This document shows positions 23,775 to 33,127 of a stretch of 64,000 bases of DNA, piece after piece. The stretch is from Fusibacter sp. 3D3. GTDB taxonomy: Bacteria > Bacillota > Clostridia > Peptostreptococcales > Acidaminobacteraceae. The stretch is from positions 1 through 64,000 of the forward strand of contig NZ_BDHH01000008.1 in assembly GCF_001748365.1 (NCBI RefSeq), read 5' to 3'. The position numbers and the translations under genes were made by a program. Below the pieces are notes generated by a model. It was given only the letters and a program-made list of their open reading frames with translations, was not told the origin of the DNA and did not search any database. The first letter of the stretch is position 1, and the number at the start of each line of letters is the position of its first letter.

Positions 23775-26192
23775 ATGACTGGAATCTATTTTGTGCTTTA
23801 CTCTTTTCTTATTTATAGTTTTCTTTTTTTATATGTGTTCACATCATATATGAGCTACAAATGGTGGGGATCTAAATTTGAAAAGCATTCTCAATTTATT
23901 CATGGCTTTATATTAGGCCTTGGTGGCGTTTTTGCGATTGCGTTTATAAGCATCCTCGGTCTTAAAAATGTAGATGATGGTAGATTTGCTATCATTACGT
24001 TGACGACACTTTTCTATGGGCCAATTGCGGGGAGTATGAGTTTTTTAGTGATGCTTTGCTACTTACTTTTGTTAAAACGGGCTTATATGCTTTTGTACAT
24101 GATTATTGGCGTAACACTCATTTTGAGTACAACTTTTATGAAGCGATTATTCAATAAAAGGAAATCAACCTATGCCTATGTGACCATTCTCATTATTGCA
24201 GCGGTCAATATTATACTCTCATTGATTGTCGGTATGATCATTTCTCCGGAATATGGACAAGTTGTCGAAGCGCAAAGACACTCTATTCTAATATTTATTC
24301 AATTTATACTCCTGGTAATGCTTCTGAGCAGTATTATAAAAAAAGAAAAATCCAATGATGGCTATATCAGTGCCTTGCTCTTATCAAAATCTGATCTTGA
24401 AGCTCAAAATGAGGAAATTAGAGCGCTTTACGAGGAAATGGCAGCAACAGAAGAAGCCTTACAGGCCAATTATGATGAACTTTTTGAGTATCGCTGGAAA
24501 CTCGAAGAGAGTGAAAAAAGATATAGCCGTGTTATTTCAGCAAGTGCAGAGGGTTTTTTTGATTACTACCCTGTCACAAAAGTTTGGTTTGTCTCAAATC
24601 GGTTTTGCAATATTTTTGGGTTTAAAGCAGAGGAAAGCAATCTGGTCACCAACTCATTTTTTGACCGGCTGGGTGAGAATGGGGTAAAAGTAAGTGCTTA
24701 TTTTGAGTCGCCAATCGCTTGGCAAGAAGCAAAGCGATTTTCAGAAGAAATACAAATTTTGTGCAACGACGATGTTTATAGATGGGCTCAGATCAATGCA
24801 ATTGCAGAAAGAGATGAAGCTGGAAGGCTTATGCGAATTACAGGTTCATTGCTAGATATTAATCAGCGAAAGATTGAACAGGAAAAAGTGGAGTTTTATG
24901 CATTTCACGATCCTGTAACGGGTTTTCTCAACGAGGATTATTTTGTGGAAGCGATACTGCGTCATTCGGATAAATCGTTGATTATTTTATATGTAGCCAT
25001 TTATGATTTTAACAGATTGGCGATGATCTATGGCAGTAAAATTACGGATATCATACAGTATCAATTGGGCATTTACATTCACGAAAATTTTGATGATGTG
25101 ATTACCTATAGCCATATCAGAGCAGGTGTTTTTGGGATTTTACTAAACGACACGACAGAACAGTTAAGTTGTATACAGAAGAATATTGGAAAACTCAATA
25201 AGCTCTACAAGCGAGATCTTTTTATTGGAAATTATAATATTAATATTTCGCTTATGTTTCCATACTGTATCAATAAAAAAGGACTCTCCATTGAGGAAGT
25301 TATGGAACACATTGAAGTGACATATGAACATTGTAACGATAAAAAAATCATTTCCAAATTACAGGGTTTTTCAAGTGTTTACTTTGAAGACAAGTCTTAT
25401 ATAAAGCAAGTTTCAAATTATTTGTTTAAGGCTATTTCGGAACAATTATTCACAGTAGTGTATCAACCTCAGATAGAAAATGGTAAAATAATTGGGGTTG
25501 AGGCGCTTGCAAGATTAACGCATCCGGTGATGGGCATTATCCCGCCAGATGTATTTATTCCAATTGCAGAAGAACTTGGCATTGTGCATGAAATTGATCA
25601 AATTATTATTACAAAGAGTTGCAAGATGATATCAGATCTCAATAAAAGAAAAGGTTGGGCACTGAAACTATCGGTCAATTTATCATTTTTGGATTTGATC
25701 AGTGAGCAAATTATAGAAACCTTTATTGGCATCGGAGCGGCATATGGGCTCAATAATGGATTGTTGTCTTTTGAAATGACGGAGACGGCAATTTCCAAGT
25801 ATATCGAGGGCCTTCAAAACAATTTGGCAACTATAAATAAGGCAGGCATAAAAATCGAACTCGATGATTTTGGAACGGGTTATTCTTCTTTGAAATACCT
25901 TGGCGAACTGCCAGTGGAAGTGATCAAAATTGATAAAGCTTTTGTGGAGTCTATAGAAGAGAGTGATAAGATGAAAGGGTTAGTTCAATTGATGATCAAT
26001 GTAGGTCATTTGTTAAATCTGACAGTAGTAGCTGAAGGTATCGAAAACATAGAGCAATTTAGAATTTTAGAAGCGTTAAATTGTGATCGCTATCAAGGGT
26101 ATTATTTTTCGAAACCATTAGATGAGCCCAGTTTAATCGAATTCGTTAAGGGGCAATTGGACAACTGCACAAAAATAAGCTTAGAGGAATGA
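23775..26192 (+). CDS. membrane PAS-GGDEF(degenerate)-EAL protein
   Basis: About 805 residues. Five to seven N-terminal membrane helices (to about 195) resemble a 5TM/LytS-type sensor module. A coiled coil (about 205-245), a PAS domain (about 250-370), a GGDEF-like domain and an EAL domain follow. In the GGDEF part the active loop reads IRAGVFGILLND instead of RxGGDEF, so no cyclase activity is expected. The EAL half keeps its residues: EALARL, SVNLSFLDL, EMTETAI, DDFGTGYSSLKYL, KIDKAF and VVAEGIEN. It therefore looks like a c-di-GMP phosphodiesterase tuned by a signal at the membrane. GTG at 23766 overlaps the AGGAAG site; ATG 23775 is preferred. Confidence 0.92.
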   Translation: MTGIYFVLYSFLIYSFLFLYVFTSYMSYKWWGSKFEKHSQFIHGFILGLGGVFAIAFISILGLKNVDDGRFAIITLTTLFYGPIAGSMSFLVMLCYLLLLKRAYMLLYMIIGVTLILSTTFMKRLFNKRKSTYAYVTILIIAAVNIILSLIVGMIISPEYGQVVEAQRHSILIFIQFILLVMLLSSIIKKEKSNDGYISALLLSKSDLEAQNEEIRALYEEMAATEEALQANYDELFEYRWKLEESEKRYSRVISASAEGFFDYYPVTKVWFVSNRFCNIFGFKAEESNLVTNSFFDRLGENGVKVSAYFESPIAWQEAKRFSEEIQILCNDDVYRWAQINAIAERDEAGRLMRITGSLLDINQRKIEQEKVEFYAFHDPVTGFLNEDYFVEAILRHSDKSLIILYVAIYDFNRLAMIYGSKITDIIQYQLGIYIHENFDDVITYSHIRAGVFGILLNDTTEQLSCIQKNIGKLNKLYKRDLFIGNYNINISLMFPYCINKKGLSIEEVMEHIEVTYEHCNDKKIISKLQGFSSVYFEDKSYIKQVSNYLFKAISEQLFTVVYQPQIENGKIIGVEALARLTHPVMGIIPPDVFIPIAEELGIVHEIDQIIITKSCKMISDLNKRKGWALKLSVNLSFLDLISEQIIETFIGIGAAYGLNNGLLSFEMTETAISKYIEGLQNNLATINKAGIKIELDDFGTGYSSLKYLGELPVEVIKIDKAFVESIEESDKMKGLVQLMINVGHLLNLTVVAEGIENIEQFRILEALNCDRYQGYYFSKPLDEPSLIEFVKGQLDNCTKISLEE

Positions 26193-26214
26193 TGAACCCT
26201 GTTTGCGAGCGCAT

Positions 26215-26403
26215 CTAAATGCTTTTAAATTGGTTGCTTTGAGGGTCGTAGTGAAAACTGTGACCCTTTAAATGCGCAATGAGCACATCGCAGTCTAGTT
26301 GCAAATCATCACATAATTGGTCAAGAGTCGCATATTGGTCTCTGAGTTTCATATTGATTAAGCTGAGACAAATGTAGGGATCATCAGGTAATTTAAAAGA
26401 CAT
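26215..26403 (-). CDS. DUF4250 family small protein
   Basis: Acidic 62-residue protein matching the DUF4250 pattern widespread in Clostridia: an N-terminal LPDDPYICLSLINMKLRD block, then LDQLCDDLQLD, and an aromatic C-terminus ending in NQF. Function is unknown. GGAGGCC eight bases before ATG supports translation. It is convergent with the EAL gene. Confidence 0.8.
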   Translation of the reverse strand: MSFKLPDDPYICLSLINMKLRDQYATLDQLCDDLQLDCDVLIAHLKGHSFHYDPQSNQFKSI

Positions 26404-26600
26404 ATGAGAAGGCCTCCAAATTGATTGAGATTATATAAGTGTATAAAACAATTGATAGGACCAGTGTACTACAAAGTTTAGAATAGGACAATGTTGGATG
26501 AAAACATTCAAAAAAATGCATTATTTTTTAATACTCTTTTAAGTATTTAAACAGAAATTTGTGCTATACTCGTAAAGTATTAAAAATTAAAGGAGGAAAT

Positions 26601-27971
26601 ATGAATAAAAAAAGTATTATTGCAATTGTCGTATTAGTAATCTGTGTTGTAGCAGGGGGAATCGGATATCCTATGATAAAAGGATACATGATCAAAAAAG
26701 ATCCTGTTAATTATTTGATGTATGCTTCGACTCAAAATCAATCTGACGCAGTAGATGCATCAATAACGGGTAGTTTAAGTATGGATGATGAAGCTTTAAG
26801 CCAAATGACTGCTTATATGTCTTCTGATCCCGAGGCGATGTCGTTATTTGTAAAGGGTATCGTAGAAGAAGTTAATTTTAATGGACGCGTTAAATTTGGG
26901 ATGGATCTTGACAATAAGAAGATTAATTTTTATGAAAATGTAGGCATTCAATATGGTCAAAACAAACTTGTATCTTTAGAATTGGGATACATAGATGAGC
27001 AATTATTTTATCGTATGCCCGAAATCTATAGTAAATCATTTATAATGACTAAAAGTGAATTGTTTGATTTAATCAAAGAAGAGCAAGATGTTGATTTGTC
27101 TAAAGTGAGCTGGGATAAGTATTTAGACTTGCTCAAACTGGAAAATGATGCAGATTATAAAGCTATTTTAAAAGATAAAGCCAAATATGAAGACTTGATC
27201 AGATTATTCTTAGCAGATCTAAAAGCAAACGGCACGACAGAGGTTACACTTGAAGATGGCACAGTACTAAAATGTGATCTTTTGGAAACAGATATCAATT
27301 TTGATCAAATGATTGATTTGTATGTGCAACTTTTCAAAACCGTTAAAGAAGATCAAAATGTGAAAACATTGGTTAAGAAAAAAGCTTTAGAAGCCCTTAA
27401 TATCATGTTAGAAACTGAAGATTACAAACTCATGATGTTAGAAGAATCTGAGGTCAAAGATGCAATTGAAAAAATCAATACAGATTTTGAAACTTCTTGG
27501 AATGAAATGTTAGATACGCTCGTCAAAACTTATGAAGATATTCAATCTGATACAACGCTTACGCAAGATATGAACGTGAACTATCATATGGCTTTTGCAA
27601 TTGATAAAAAATATATGTTGAGACAATATCAAATGAAAGCAAACGCGAATGGTGTTTTAGTGGATCAAACGGTCACTTATAATGCATATGGTAGTGATGT
27701 TAAATTTGATGAGACCTTCTCAGCAGATGAAAAAGTATCTGTTAAAGAGATGATTTTAGATCCTGTTTATACTGAAGAAATTAAAACGGATGTTATTAGC
27801 AATGGCTTATCAGCTTTCCTTTCAAGTGAAGCCTTCACAACCACAGTAAAAGACATTAAAGAAAAAGCAAGTGTTTTACCAGCAGAAGAAAGCCAACAAA
27901 TTGTAGAATCATTGGATTATGTTTTAGATAATCAAGAAATGATTATTAACATGTTACTCGGCCAATATTAA
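26601..27971 (+). CDS. exported or membrane-anchored protein of unknown function
   Basis: About 456 residues. A single N-terminal membrane helix (about 5-27) is followed by a large extracytoplasmic region rich in Lys, Asp and Glu, with no Cys motif that I recognise. The layout (KKDPVNYLMYASTQNQSDA near the helix, long mixed helix/strand body, YHMAFAIDKKYMLRQYQMKAN strand pattern) resembles clostridial surface proteins whose role is not known; I do not assign a function. Start at 26601 with AAAGGAGG seven bases upstream. It is followed directly by a terminator and the second HEARO-like element. Confidence 0.75.
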   Translation: MNKKSIIAIVVLVICVVAGGIGYPMIKGYMIKKDPVNYLMYASTQNQSDAVDASITGSLSMDDEALSQMTAYMSSDPEAMSLFVKGIVEEVNFNGRVKFGMDLDNKKINFYENVGIQYGQNKLVSLELGYIDEQLFYRMPEIYSKSFIMTKSELFDLIKEEQDVDLSKVSWDKYLDLLKLENDADYKAILKDKAKYEDLIRLFLADLKANGTTEVTLEDGTVLKCDLLETDINFDQMIDLYVQLFKTVKEDQNVKTLVKKKALEALNIMLETEDYKLMMLEESEVKDAIEKINTDFETSWNEMLDTLVKTYEDIQSDTTLTQDMNVNYHMAFAIDKKYMLRQYQMKANANGVLVDQTVTYNAYGSDVKFDETFSADEKVSVKEMILDPVYTEEIKTDVISNGLSAFLSSEAFTTTVKDIKEKASVLPAEESQQIVESLDYVLDNQEMIINMLLGQY

Positions 27972-28011
27972 TCGGTCAGTATTACAAATAGAATAATGCA
28001 ATCATTGATGC

Positions 28012-28040
28012 AAAAAGCCTCTAGAATTTAGAGGCTTTTT
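28012..28040 (+). terminator. intrinsic terminator
   Basis: AAAAAGCCTCTA paired with TAGAGGCTTTTT around a short loop. The mobile element at 28045 begins four to five bases after its T-run. Confidence 0.9.
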
Positions 28041-28044
28041 GTGT

Positions 28045-28195
28045 ATTATAACCCTTGAGGAGATGTCCCCCACTTCTCAAAGTGGGGGTTCATATGCCCA
28101 ATTCAATGGGAGTCGAAACGCCCACTGAATGCAATCCGATAGGATTGTGCAAGTGTTACGAAGGCAGCGAAGCGGACTGAGTGTGCGCTTTGATA
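28045..28195 (+). mobile_element. HEARO/omega-RNA-like structured element, copy 2 (no ORF)
   Basis: Same 151-bp length as the copy at 13096-13246, differing at only about ten positions, mostly in hairpin loops. It begins with ATTATAA and ends with GCTTTGATA like the other copy. In the second hairpin one pair is lost (TTCAATGGG against CCCACTGAA). It lies between a terminator and the -10-like TATAAT (28241-28246) of the next gene, so here it is probably upstream of that gene's transcript. The 304-bp intergenic region contains the terminator, this element and that promoter. Confidence 0.6.
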
Positions 28196-28275
28196 GAAGG
28201 GATACCAAGCAAAACACTTCTATTGTTATACTTTTTAAGGTATAATGTCATAGAAGCCTTATCGAGGAGCGTATC

Positions 28276-30105
28276 ATGCGATATAAGAAATTCGAGAATA
28301 AAATTGTTATAGTCATTATCAGTAGTTTGTTGATACTTTTCAGTGGCTTCTGGTGGACGGCAAATCTAAATAAAAAAGTAGTGTCTTATAATCAACTGGT
28401 AAGCATTACTATTGATATTCAGAATTCAATCGGTATTATGCAAAAATCTTATTATGCTTTTTTTGCTGAGCCAGCAAAGCAAGCTAAATACAAAGCTGAG
28501 ATAGAGGCCAAGCTGGATCATGTTGATGAGATCAGAGACCGTTTTATTGAACATCAAATTGTAGGTGTTGAGGCAATCTATAATCAGTTTGATTTGGAAT
28601 ACACTAAACTGAAATCAGCGTTTAGATTTAATCAAAATTTCGAATCAGAACATATTGAGACAGTAAATGATCTGATTGAAAAAGCTCAATTCACCAACTT
28701 AATTGTCAAGCAAACGGTAGTCAATGAAATAAGACATTTTAATGCGATTATCGAATACGTTTCATGGATGATCATTGCAGGCGTGATCACAGGGATTATG
28801 GGTATTTTATTCATCATTAGGATAGATGTCCTCAGACCGATTCGTGAATTTACTGCAGATTTGAAAAAGAAGACGGACTCCAATGCTCTAGAATATACGG
28901 ATATTAAAATTAGTGGCTTAAATGCTTTGTCGGAGCTTGCGGAGCACTATAACAATTACACGCATAAAATTAGTGTGATCAATGACTTAAATGATCGCAT
29001 TTATGCTCAAAATGGGTTCGATGAAGTCTTGCAATATGTATTTTATGCCTGTAAACCTTTTATTCCCTATAACCGAATTGGAATAGCCATTATCAGCGAT
29101 GATGGCAAAAAAATAATTGCCACAAGAGCAAAAGCAGATCATCCTATTTTATTAGGTCGAAACTATCAAGAATATTTGTCTCAATCTTCCTTGTCGGACG
29201 TGATTCGCAATAATGAGTATAGAATTTTAAATGATCTTTCAGAATACTTACAAAACAAACCACACTCGGAATCAACGAGACTTATATTGGCAGAAGGACT
29301 TAGATCTAGCATAACAATACCATTGTCTGTGGAAAATAAGGTAGTGGGCGTTATTTTTTTCTCATCGGTTGAAAAAAACGCTTACAATATATCGCATATT
29401 CATTTTCTATCCAATATTGCCAACGCGCTTGCAATCTCTTTTGAAAAAAGTTTTGTATATGATGAGTTAATTTTAGCTTCAGTCAAGGGATTTGCAGGCA
29501 TTGTGGAATCGAAAGATCATGCTACAGGAAATCATATTGAGCGCATGAGCCAGTATGCCAGATATATTTGTGAAATTCTATACGAAGACAAATATTTTAT
29601 TCAAGAAATTGATGAAAACTTTATTGAACTGATCTATAAATTTAGCCCGCTTCATGACATCGGAAAAGTAGGCATTGTGGACAGCGTATTGAACAAACCT
29701 AGCAAGTTGACGGAACAGGAATTTGAGATCATGAAAGCACATACGAGTATAGGGTATAATATACTCAGAGACATGTCTGCTTCGAAGTTTTTTAATCGAA
29801 CTGCTTTTTTTAAAATTGCAATGGACATAACGTGCTATCATCATGAGAAATTTGATGGAACAGGTTATCCAGAAGGCCTGATCGGGAAGCATATTCCTCT
29901 AGCAGCAAGGATTGTTGCACTTGCGGATGTCTTTGATGCACTGACCTCTGAGAGACCGTATAAAAGCGCTTTTTCGTATGAAGAAGCCCTTACTATTATT
30001 GAAGAGGGCAAGGGAAAGCATTTTGATCCAGATATCGTTAACTGTTTGTTACATCATGAGTCAGGGTTTAAAAACCTCTACAGAAAAATGAAGTACGATT
30101 TGTAA
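28276..30105 (+). CDS. membrane GAF-HD-GYP protein
   Basis: About 609 residues. Two membrane helices (about 9-28 and 160-182) enclose a helical extracytoplasmic sensor, then a HAMP-like segment, a GAF domain (about 240-385) and an HD-GYP domain (about 395-600). Catalytic motifs are intact: HIERMSQYA, HDIGKVGI, HHEKFDGTGYPEG and ADVFDALTSERPY. It should degrade c-di-GMP in response to a ligand of the sensor or GAF domain. GAGGAG lies about eight bases before ATG. A TATAAT lies about 30 bp upstream, downstream of the repeat element. Confidence 0.92.
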   Translation: MRYKKFENKIVIVIISSLLILFSGFWWTANLNKKVVSYNQLVSITIDIQNSIGIMQKSYYAFFAEPAKQAKYKAEIEAKLDHVDEIRDRFIEHQIVGVEAIYNQFDLEYTKLKSAFRFNQNFESEHIETVNDLIEKAQFTNLIVKQTVVNEIRHFNAIIEYVSWMIIAGVITGIMGILFIIRIDVLRPIREFTADLKKKTDSNALEYTDIKISGLNALSELAEHYNNYTHKISVINDLNDRIYAQNGFDEVLQYVFYACKPFIPYNRIGIAIISDDGKKIIATRAKADHPILLGRNYQEYLSQSSLSDVIRNNEYRILNDLSEYLQNKPHSESTRLILAEGLRSSITIPLSVENKVVGVIFFSSVEKNAYNISHIHFLSNIANALAISFEKSFVYDELILASVKGFAGIVESKDHATGNHIERMSQYARYICEILYEDKYFIQEIDENFIELIYKFSPLHDIGKVGIVDSVLNKPSKLTEQEFEIMKAHTSIGYNILRDMSASKFFNRTAFFKIAMDITCYHHEKFDGTGYPEGLIGKHIPLAARIVALADVFDALTSERPYKSAFSYEEALTIIEEGKGKHFDPDIVNCLLHHESGFKNLYRKMKYDL

Positions 30106-30121
30106 TGTGGCCCACATCTGA

Positions 30122-31015
30122 TCATCGGAGCATAAAGTTTTCAATGGGTTGTGGCCCTCGGATAATACGTCTTTTAATTTCCAAAGTGCCGTTATCATTT
30201 GGGAGTATACGCCATTCAATCAGTGCAATCTGACCATTTTCAATTTCTAGCCCTGTGATATTTCGAGGGTGGATGCAACAACCGGTATTGAAATAAGGCA
30301 GTTCATAATTTTTAGGATATTTAGGTCGATGGGTATGACCTACAATGAGTATTTTTCGAGTTTGAGCGATCCATTTAGTGTAGTTTTTTTCGATTTTATG
30401 GCGCTTGTGAGCATTTTTAGCTGGGCTGGCAGGGTTTTTAAAGCCTACAATGTGCAGATAACGCCAAAAATGACGACTTAAAAACCGCATGATCGGCCAG
30501 ACTTGATCGTTTATCAAATCGCCTTGATGTCCGTGTACGACAAAGATTTCTTGATCAAGCTCAGTGTTTTCAAGGATAATAGATTCATAGACTTTAATGT
30601 TGGGAAAGAGTTGACTGAAGAATTCTTCGTATTCATCATAAAAGTGGAAAAGTTCATTCTGGGCGGTGTATGAGTGTCTAAAGGTATTGTTATGATTTCC
30701 ATAGAGCATCACAAATCGATCAGAGAGATAAAAATCTCGAAGAAGCATAAAGACATCACTGTGTGCATAACGAATTACATCAAAGCTGTTGTGCTCCCAT
30801 AATTCATCTCCATCGCCAACTTCAATATAAGTGAAGCCGTTTGCCAAGTAATGTTGTAGAGCAAAATAGTAAATATTTTGATTGTGGGCGAATTCATCGG
30901 AGAGACTATTATCGCCTCTGTGAACATCGCTAAAAAGTATAAATTTTGAACTTGTGTCAAAGGGTATTCTATAGGCACATTTGTATGCTGTGTTTAGTCG
31001 CTGCATTGTGAACAT
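30122..31015 (-). CDS. calcineurin-like metallophosphoesterase
   Basis: About 297 residues with the five metallophosphatase blocks: FSDVHRGDN, VGDGDELWE, YGNHN, VVHGHQGD and VGHTHRP. Two metal ions are expected in the active site. The substrate is not known; family members cleave phosphodiesters, nucleotides or UDP-sugars. Two earlier ATG codons compete: the one at 31024 touches AAGGAG, so 31015 (nine-base spacing) is chosen. It is convergent with the HD-GYP gene, 16 bp between stops. Confidence 0.85.
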   Translation of the reverse strand: MFTMQRLNTAYKCAYRIPFDTSSKFILFSDVHRGDNSLSDEFAHNQNIYYFALQHYLANGFTYIEVGDGDELWEHNSFDVIRYAHSDVFMLLRDFYLSDRFVMLYGNHNNTFRHSYTAQNELFHFYDEYEEFFSQLFPNIKVYESIILENTELDQEIFVVHGHQGDLINDQVWPIMRFLSRHFWRYLHIVGFKNPASPAKNAHKRHKIEKNYTKWIAQTRKILIVGHTHRPKYPKNYELPYFNTGCCIHPRNITGLEIENGQIALIEWRILPNDNGTLEIKRRIIRGPQPIENFMLR

Positions 31016-31111
31016 ATGAAACATCTCCTTGTATCCATGAAGTCTTTAGAACTCCTATACCCATTATAGCACTAATTAATTAAGACTTTGTTACTATAAG
31101 TGATTTGCAAT

Positions 31112-31173
31112 AAAAAAAATAGCCCCTTGGACTCAGGTTGTTTAAATAAAATAACCTGAGTCCAAGGGGCTAT
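31112..31173 (-). terminator. terminator of ADP-ribosylglycohydrolase gene
   Basis: Perfect 21-bp stem (31119-31139 with 31153-31173), extended by a few weaker pairs, and an eight-T run on the minus strand. Confidence 0.85.
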
Positions 31174-31190
31174 GCTTATTAATATCATTA

Positions 31191-31224
31191 GTTTTCGTCC
31201 AGCTTAGAGTCAGGAATGTCCAGC
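31191..31224. repeat. dispersed repeat, copy A
   Basis: TTTTCGTCC-AGCTTAGAG and following bases match 35570-35606 with small gaps. This copy lacks the right arm that makes the other copy a hairpin. A separate GTCCA...TGGAC hairpin starts inside it. Confidence 0.4.
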
Positions 31225-31270
31225 AAAACAGGGTTTTGGTGGACACTGATTTGAAATTAAGGAGAACATT

Positions 31271-32155
31271 TTAGAGCCGTTTATAGGCACTAAAATTTTC
31301 AATTATAGAATATGCGTTAAGATGATCGATTAAATGTTTGGGAATGTTGTGATAGCCATTGATCAGACCTAAAATTGCACCAATGATGATGCCGCGACTT
31401 GCAGAGTCGCCACCACAGAGATTGTTCAATCTTAACGCTTCAGCAAATTGATGTTCATATTTTAAAATCAGATACATAGTGGCTGGAAAAGCGTATTCAC
31501 TGGTGCAGCTTTGACCAATATCTTTGACAAATTCTATGGTGTCTTCTTCACGATGTGCTTTCAGTCGATCAAAGACACGCTTAAACGGTGGATATTTTAG
31601 CATTAAAATATCGATACTCTCGTGTAATGGTTTTCCGATGATGAGTTCTAATGTTAAATCTGTCAAAAAGTGACTGATGTGAATTAAATTTTCATCATCA
31701 TGTGTCATACGTGTTTGTGCTTCAACAAAATCATGCAATTTTGGATCGTCAAAATAGTAAAAAATGAGTGGAAAGCACCTCGCAAAACCACCCAACTCAT
31801 CTGATGATGAACCCCTGTGATTTTGTTGGTCTAGAAGTGCCATACTTTCTTTAGTAGCATGATCCATATAACCCTCATATTTTTGCATATAAGTTAACCA
31901 ATTTGTTTGAAATGCAACTAAATCAAAACCCTTGTTGGCAGAAATGCTTTTTAATAGGAGCAAACTCTGATCACCGTAATGGGTAAAATCGCCCTTGTGT
32001 TTATGAGCATGAAATAAGTTTTTAGAGGGATCAACATAATCGTTTTGGGACTGAGCTTCAATCATTAATTTGTCTGTGTCATAAACCCAGTGAACATTAA
32101 GTGAAAAAGCATCGCCAACAAATGAGCCGAATAGCATTCCTTTCAATCGTTCCAT
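31271..32155 (-). CDS. ADP-ribosylglycohydrolase family protein
   Basis: About 294 residues. It begins with the MERLKGMLFGSFVGDAFSL block, whose Gly/Asp residues are typical, and continues with FTHYGDQSLLLL and the metal-binding GGDSASRGIIIGAILGL near residue 245, characteristic of the DraG/ARH family. Such enzymes remove ADP-ribose from proteins or small molecules. No nitrogenase or DraT gene is nearby, so the classical DraG role is not indicated. AGGTGGG eight bases before ATG. Confidence 0.85.
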   Translation of the reverse strand: MERLKGMLFGSFVGDAFSLNVHWVYDTDKLMIEAQSQNDYVDPSKNLFHAHKHKGDFTHYGDQSLLLLKSISANKGFDLVAFQTNWLTYMQKYEGYMDHATKESMALLDQQNHRGSSSDELGGFARCFPLIFYYFDDPKLHDFVEAQTRMTHDDENLIHISHFLTDLTLELIIGKPLHESIDILMLKYPPFKRVFDRLKAHREEDTIEFVKDIGQSCTSEYAFPATMYLILKYEHQFAEALRLNNLCGGDSASRGIIIGAILGLINGYHNIPKHLIDHLNAYSIIENFSAYKRL

Positions 32156-32216
32156 AGAAATCCCACCTTTACATATGTCGTCTATTCATAATTTACCCAA
32201 TTTCGCATACCTCAAT

Positions 32217-32756
32217 CTATTTCATAAATTCAACGCGTATTAAGTCTGTTTCAGAAAAACGCGCCATCGTATAGATTGCATCGGATAAACGATTTATATA
32301 TTTTATCAATACAGGTCTTATATCAGCGTGTGCAGAAAGTTCCAAAACGCGTCTTTCTGCACGCCTGCAGACAGTTCGGGTCACATGCATATGTGCACTG
32401 AACGCGTTACTTCCAGGAATGATAAACTGAAAAACCTCATCTCTATTCATTTGATCTAAATAATGATCTATTATGAATTCTAGCCATGTGATGTCTTCTT
32501 CGGTTACTTTTTCTGGGAAAGTAGCGCCCTCAATCGTAGCGAGTTCTCCGGCAATATTAAAAAGCATCCTTTGAATTTTGAGCAAATGCGCCTTGATCTC
32601 TGGATTATCACAAAATTGTCTGGATACGCCAATGTTAGAATTGAGTTCATCAATTGTACCGTAGCTTTCAACTCTGACATCAAATTTTGAAACACGTGTG
32701 CCGTCGTATAGGCTAGTTTGTCCCTTGTCGCCTGTTTTAGTATAAATTTTCATCAT
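32217..32756 (-). CDS. cob(I)alamin adenosyltransferase, PduO type
   Basis: About 179 residues transferring adenosyl from ATP to reduced cobalamin. The P-loop-like KIYTKTGDKGQTSLYDG is at the N-terminus; VESYGTIDELNSNIG and RTVCRRAERRVLEL with the ATP/cobalamin Arg residues follow, in the five-helix bundle of the family. No cobalamin riboswitch was recognised upstream. The start is unusual: tandem ATG codons at 32756/32753 lie far (about 28 bases) from AAGGAGG. Confidence 0.9.
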   Translation of the reverse strand: MMKIYTKTGDKGQTSLYDGTRVSKFDVRVESYGTIDELNSNIGVSRQFCDNPEIKAHLLKIQRMLFNIAGELATIEGATFPEKVTEEDITWLEFIIDHYLDQMNRDEVFQFIIPGSNAFSAHMHVTRTVCRRAERRVLELSAHADIRPVLIKYINRLSDAIYTMARFSETDLIRVEFMK

Positions 32757-32959
32757 ATTTGTAATCCATAAATTTCTCTATGGCCTCCTTTCGATATTTA
32801 TAGCTTCTCTAGATGTTAAAGTTGATACCCGAAATTGATCTGATTAATAATGAAGAATGTAAATAAAATAAGAATCTTAAAAAGTGTGAAAGATGTTATA
32901 ATAGAGCTATCTAAAAAGGCTATTTAACAAAGTTGTTTTAAAAAATAGAGGAGGTTAAT

Positions 32960-33127
32960 GTGGAAAATTATAAATGTACCGTATGCAGCTATTTTTATAA
33001 ACCTGAAAAAGGAGAGTGGCGTAGAGACATTCCGAAAGGCACCTCTTTTGAAGACTTGCCAGAGGATTTTAGATGCCCAACCTGCAATCAACCTAAAATG
33101 GCTTTTGTGCCTGTGGTTAAAGCATGA
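32960..33127 (+). CDS. rubredoxin-like protein
   Basis: Small 55-residue protein with Cys at positions 6, 9, 39 and 42, the exact spacing of rubredoxin, and the family core EKGEWRRDIPKGTSFEDLPE before the second CPTC pair. The residue after the second Cys is Ser, not the usual Gly, and Asn follows the fourth Cys, so the redox potential may differ from classical rubredoxin. It would bind one Fe and carry electrons in the cytoplasm. GTG start with GAGGAGG six bases upstream. Its stop overlaps the start of a membrane GGDEF gene by four bases (ATGA), implying co-translation. A TATAAT lies about 60 bp upstream. Confidence 0.88.
   Translation: MENYKCTVCSYFYKPEKGEWRRDIPKGTSFEDLPEDFRCPTCNQPKMAFVPVVKA

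Noticed and set aside
24355-24687. 110-codon open frame on the plus strand
   Set aside because: Within the PAS-GGDEF-EAL gene in another frame; no start signal.
28045-28195. CRISPR-like array
   Set aside because: Only single units far apart, no tandem repeats with spacers, no cas genes.
29578-29892. 104-codon open frame on the minus strand
   Set aside because: Antisense to the HD-GYP domain of the 28276 gene; no recognisable domain.
32757-32959. Cobalamin riboswitch for the adenosyltransferase gene
   Set aside because: No B12-box-like sequence or suitable fold in the 200-bp gap.
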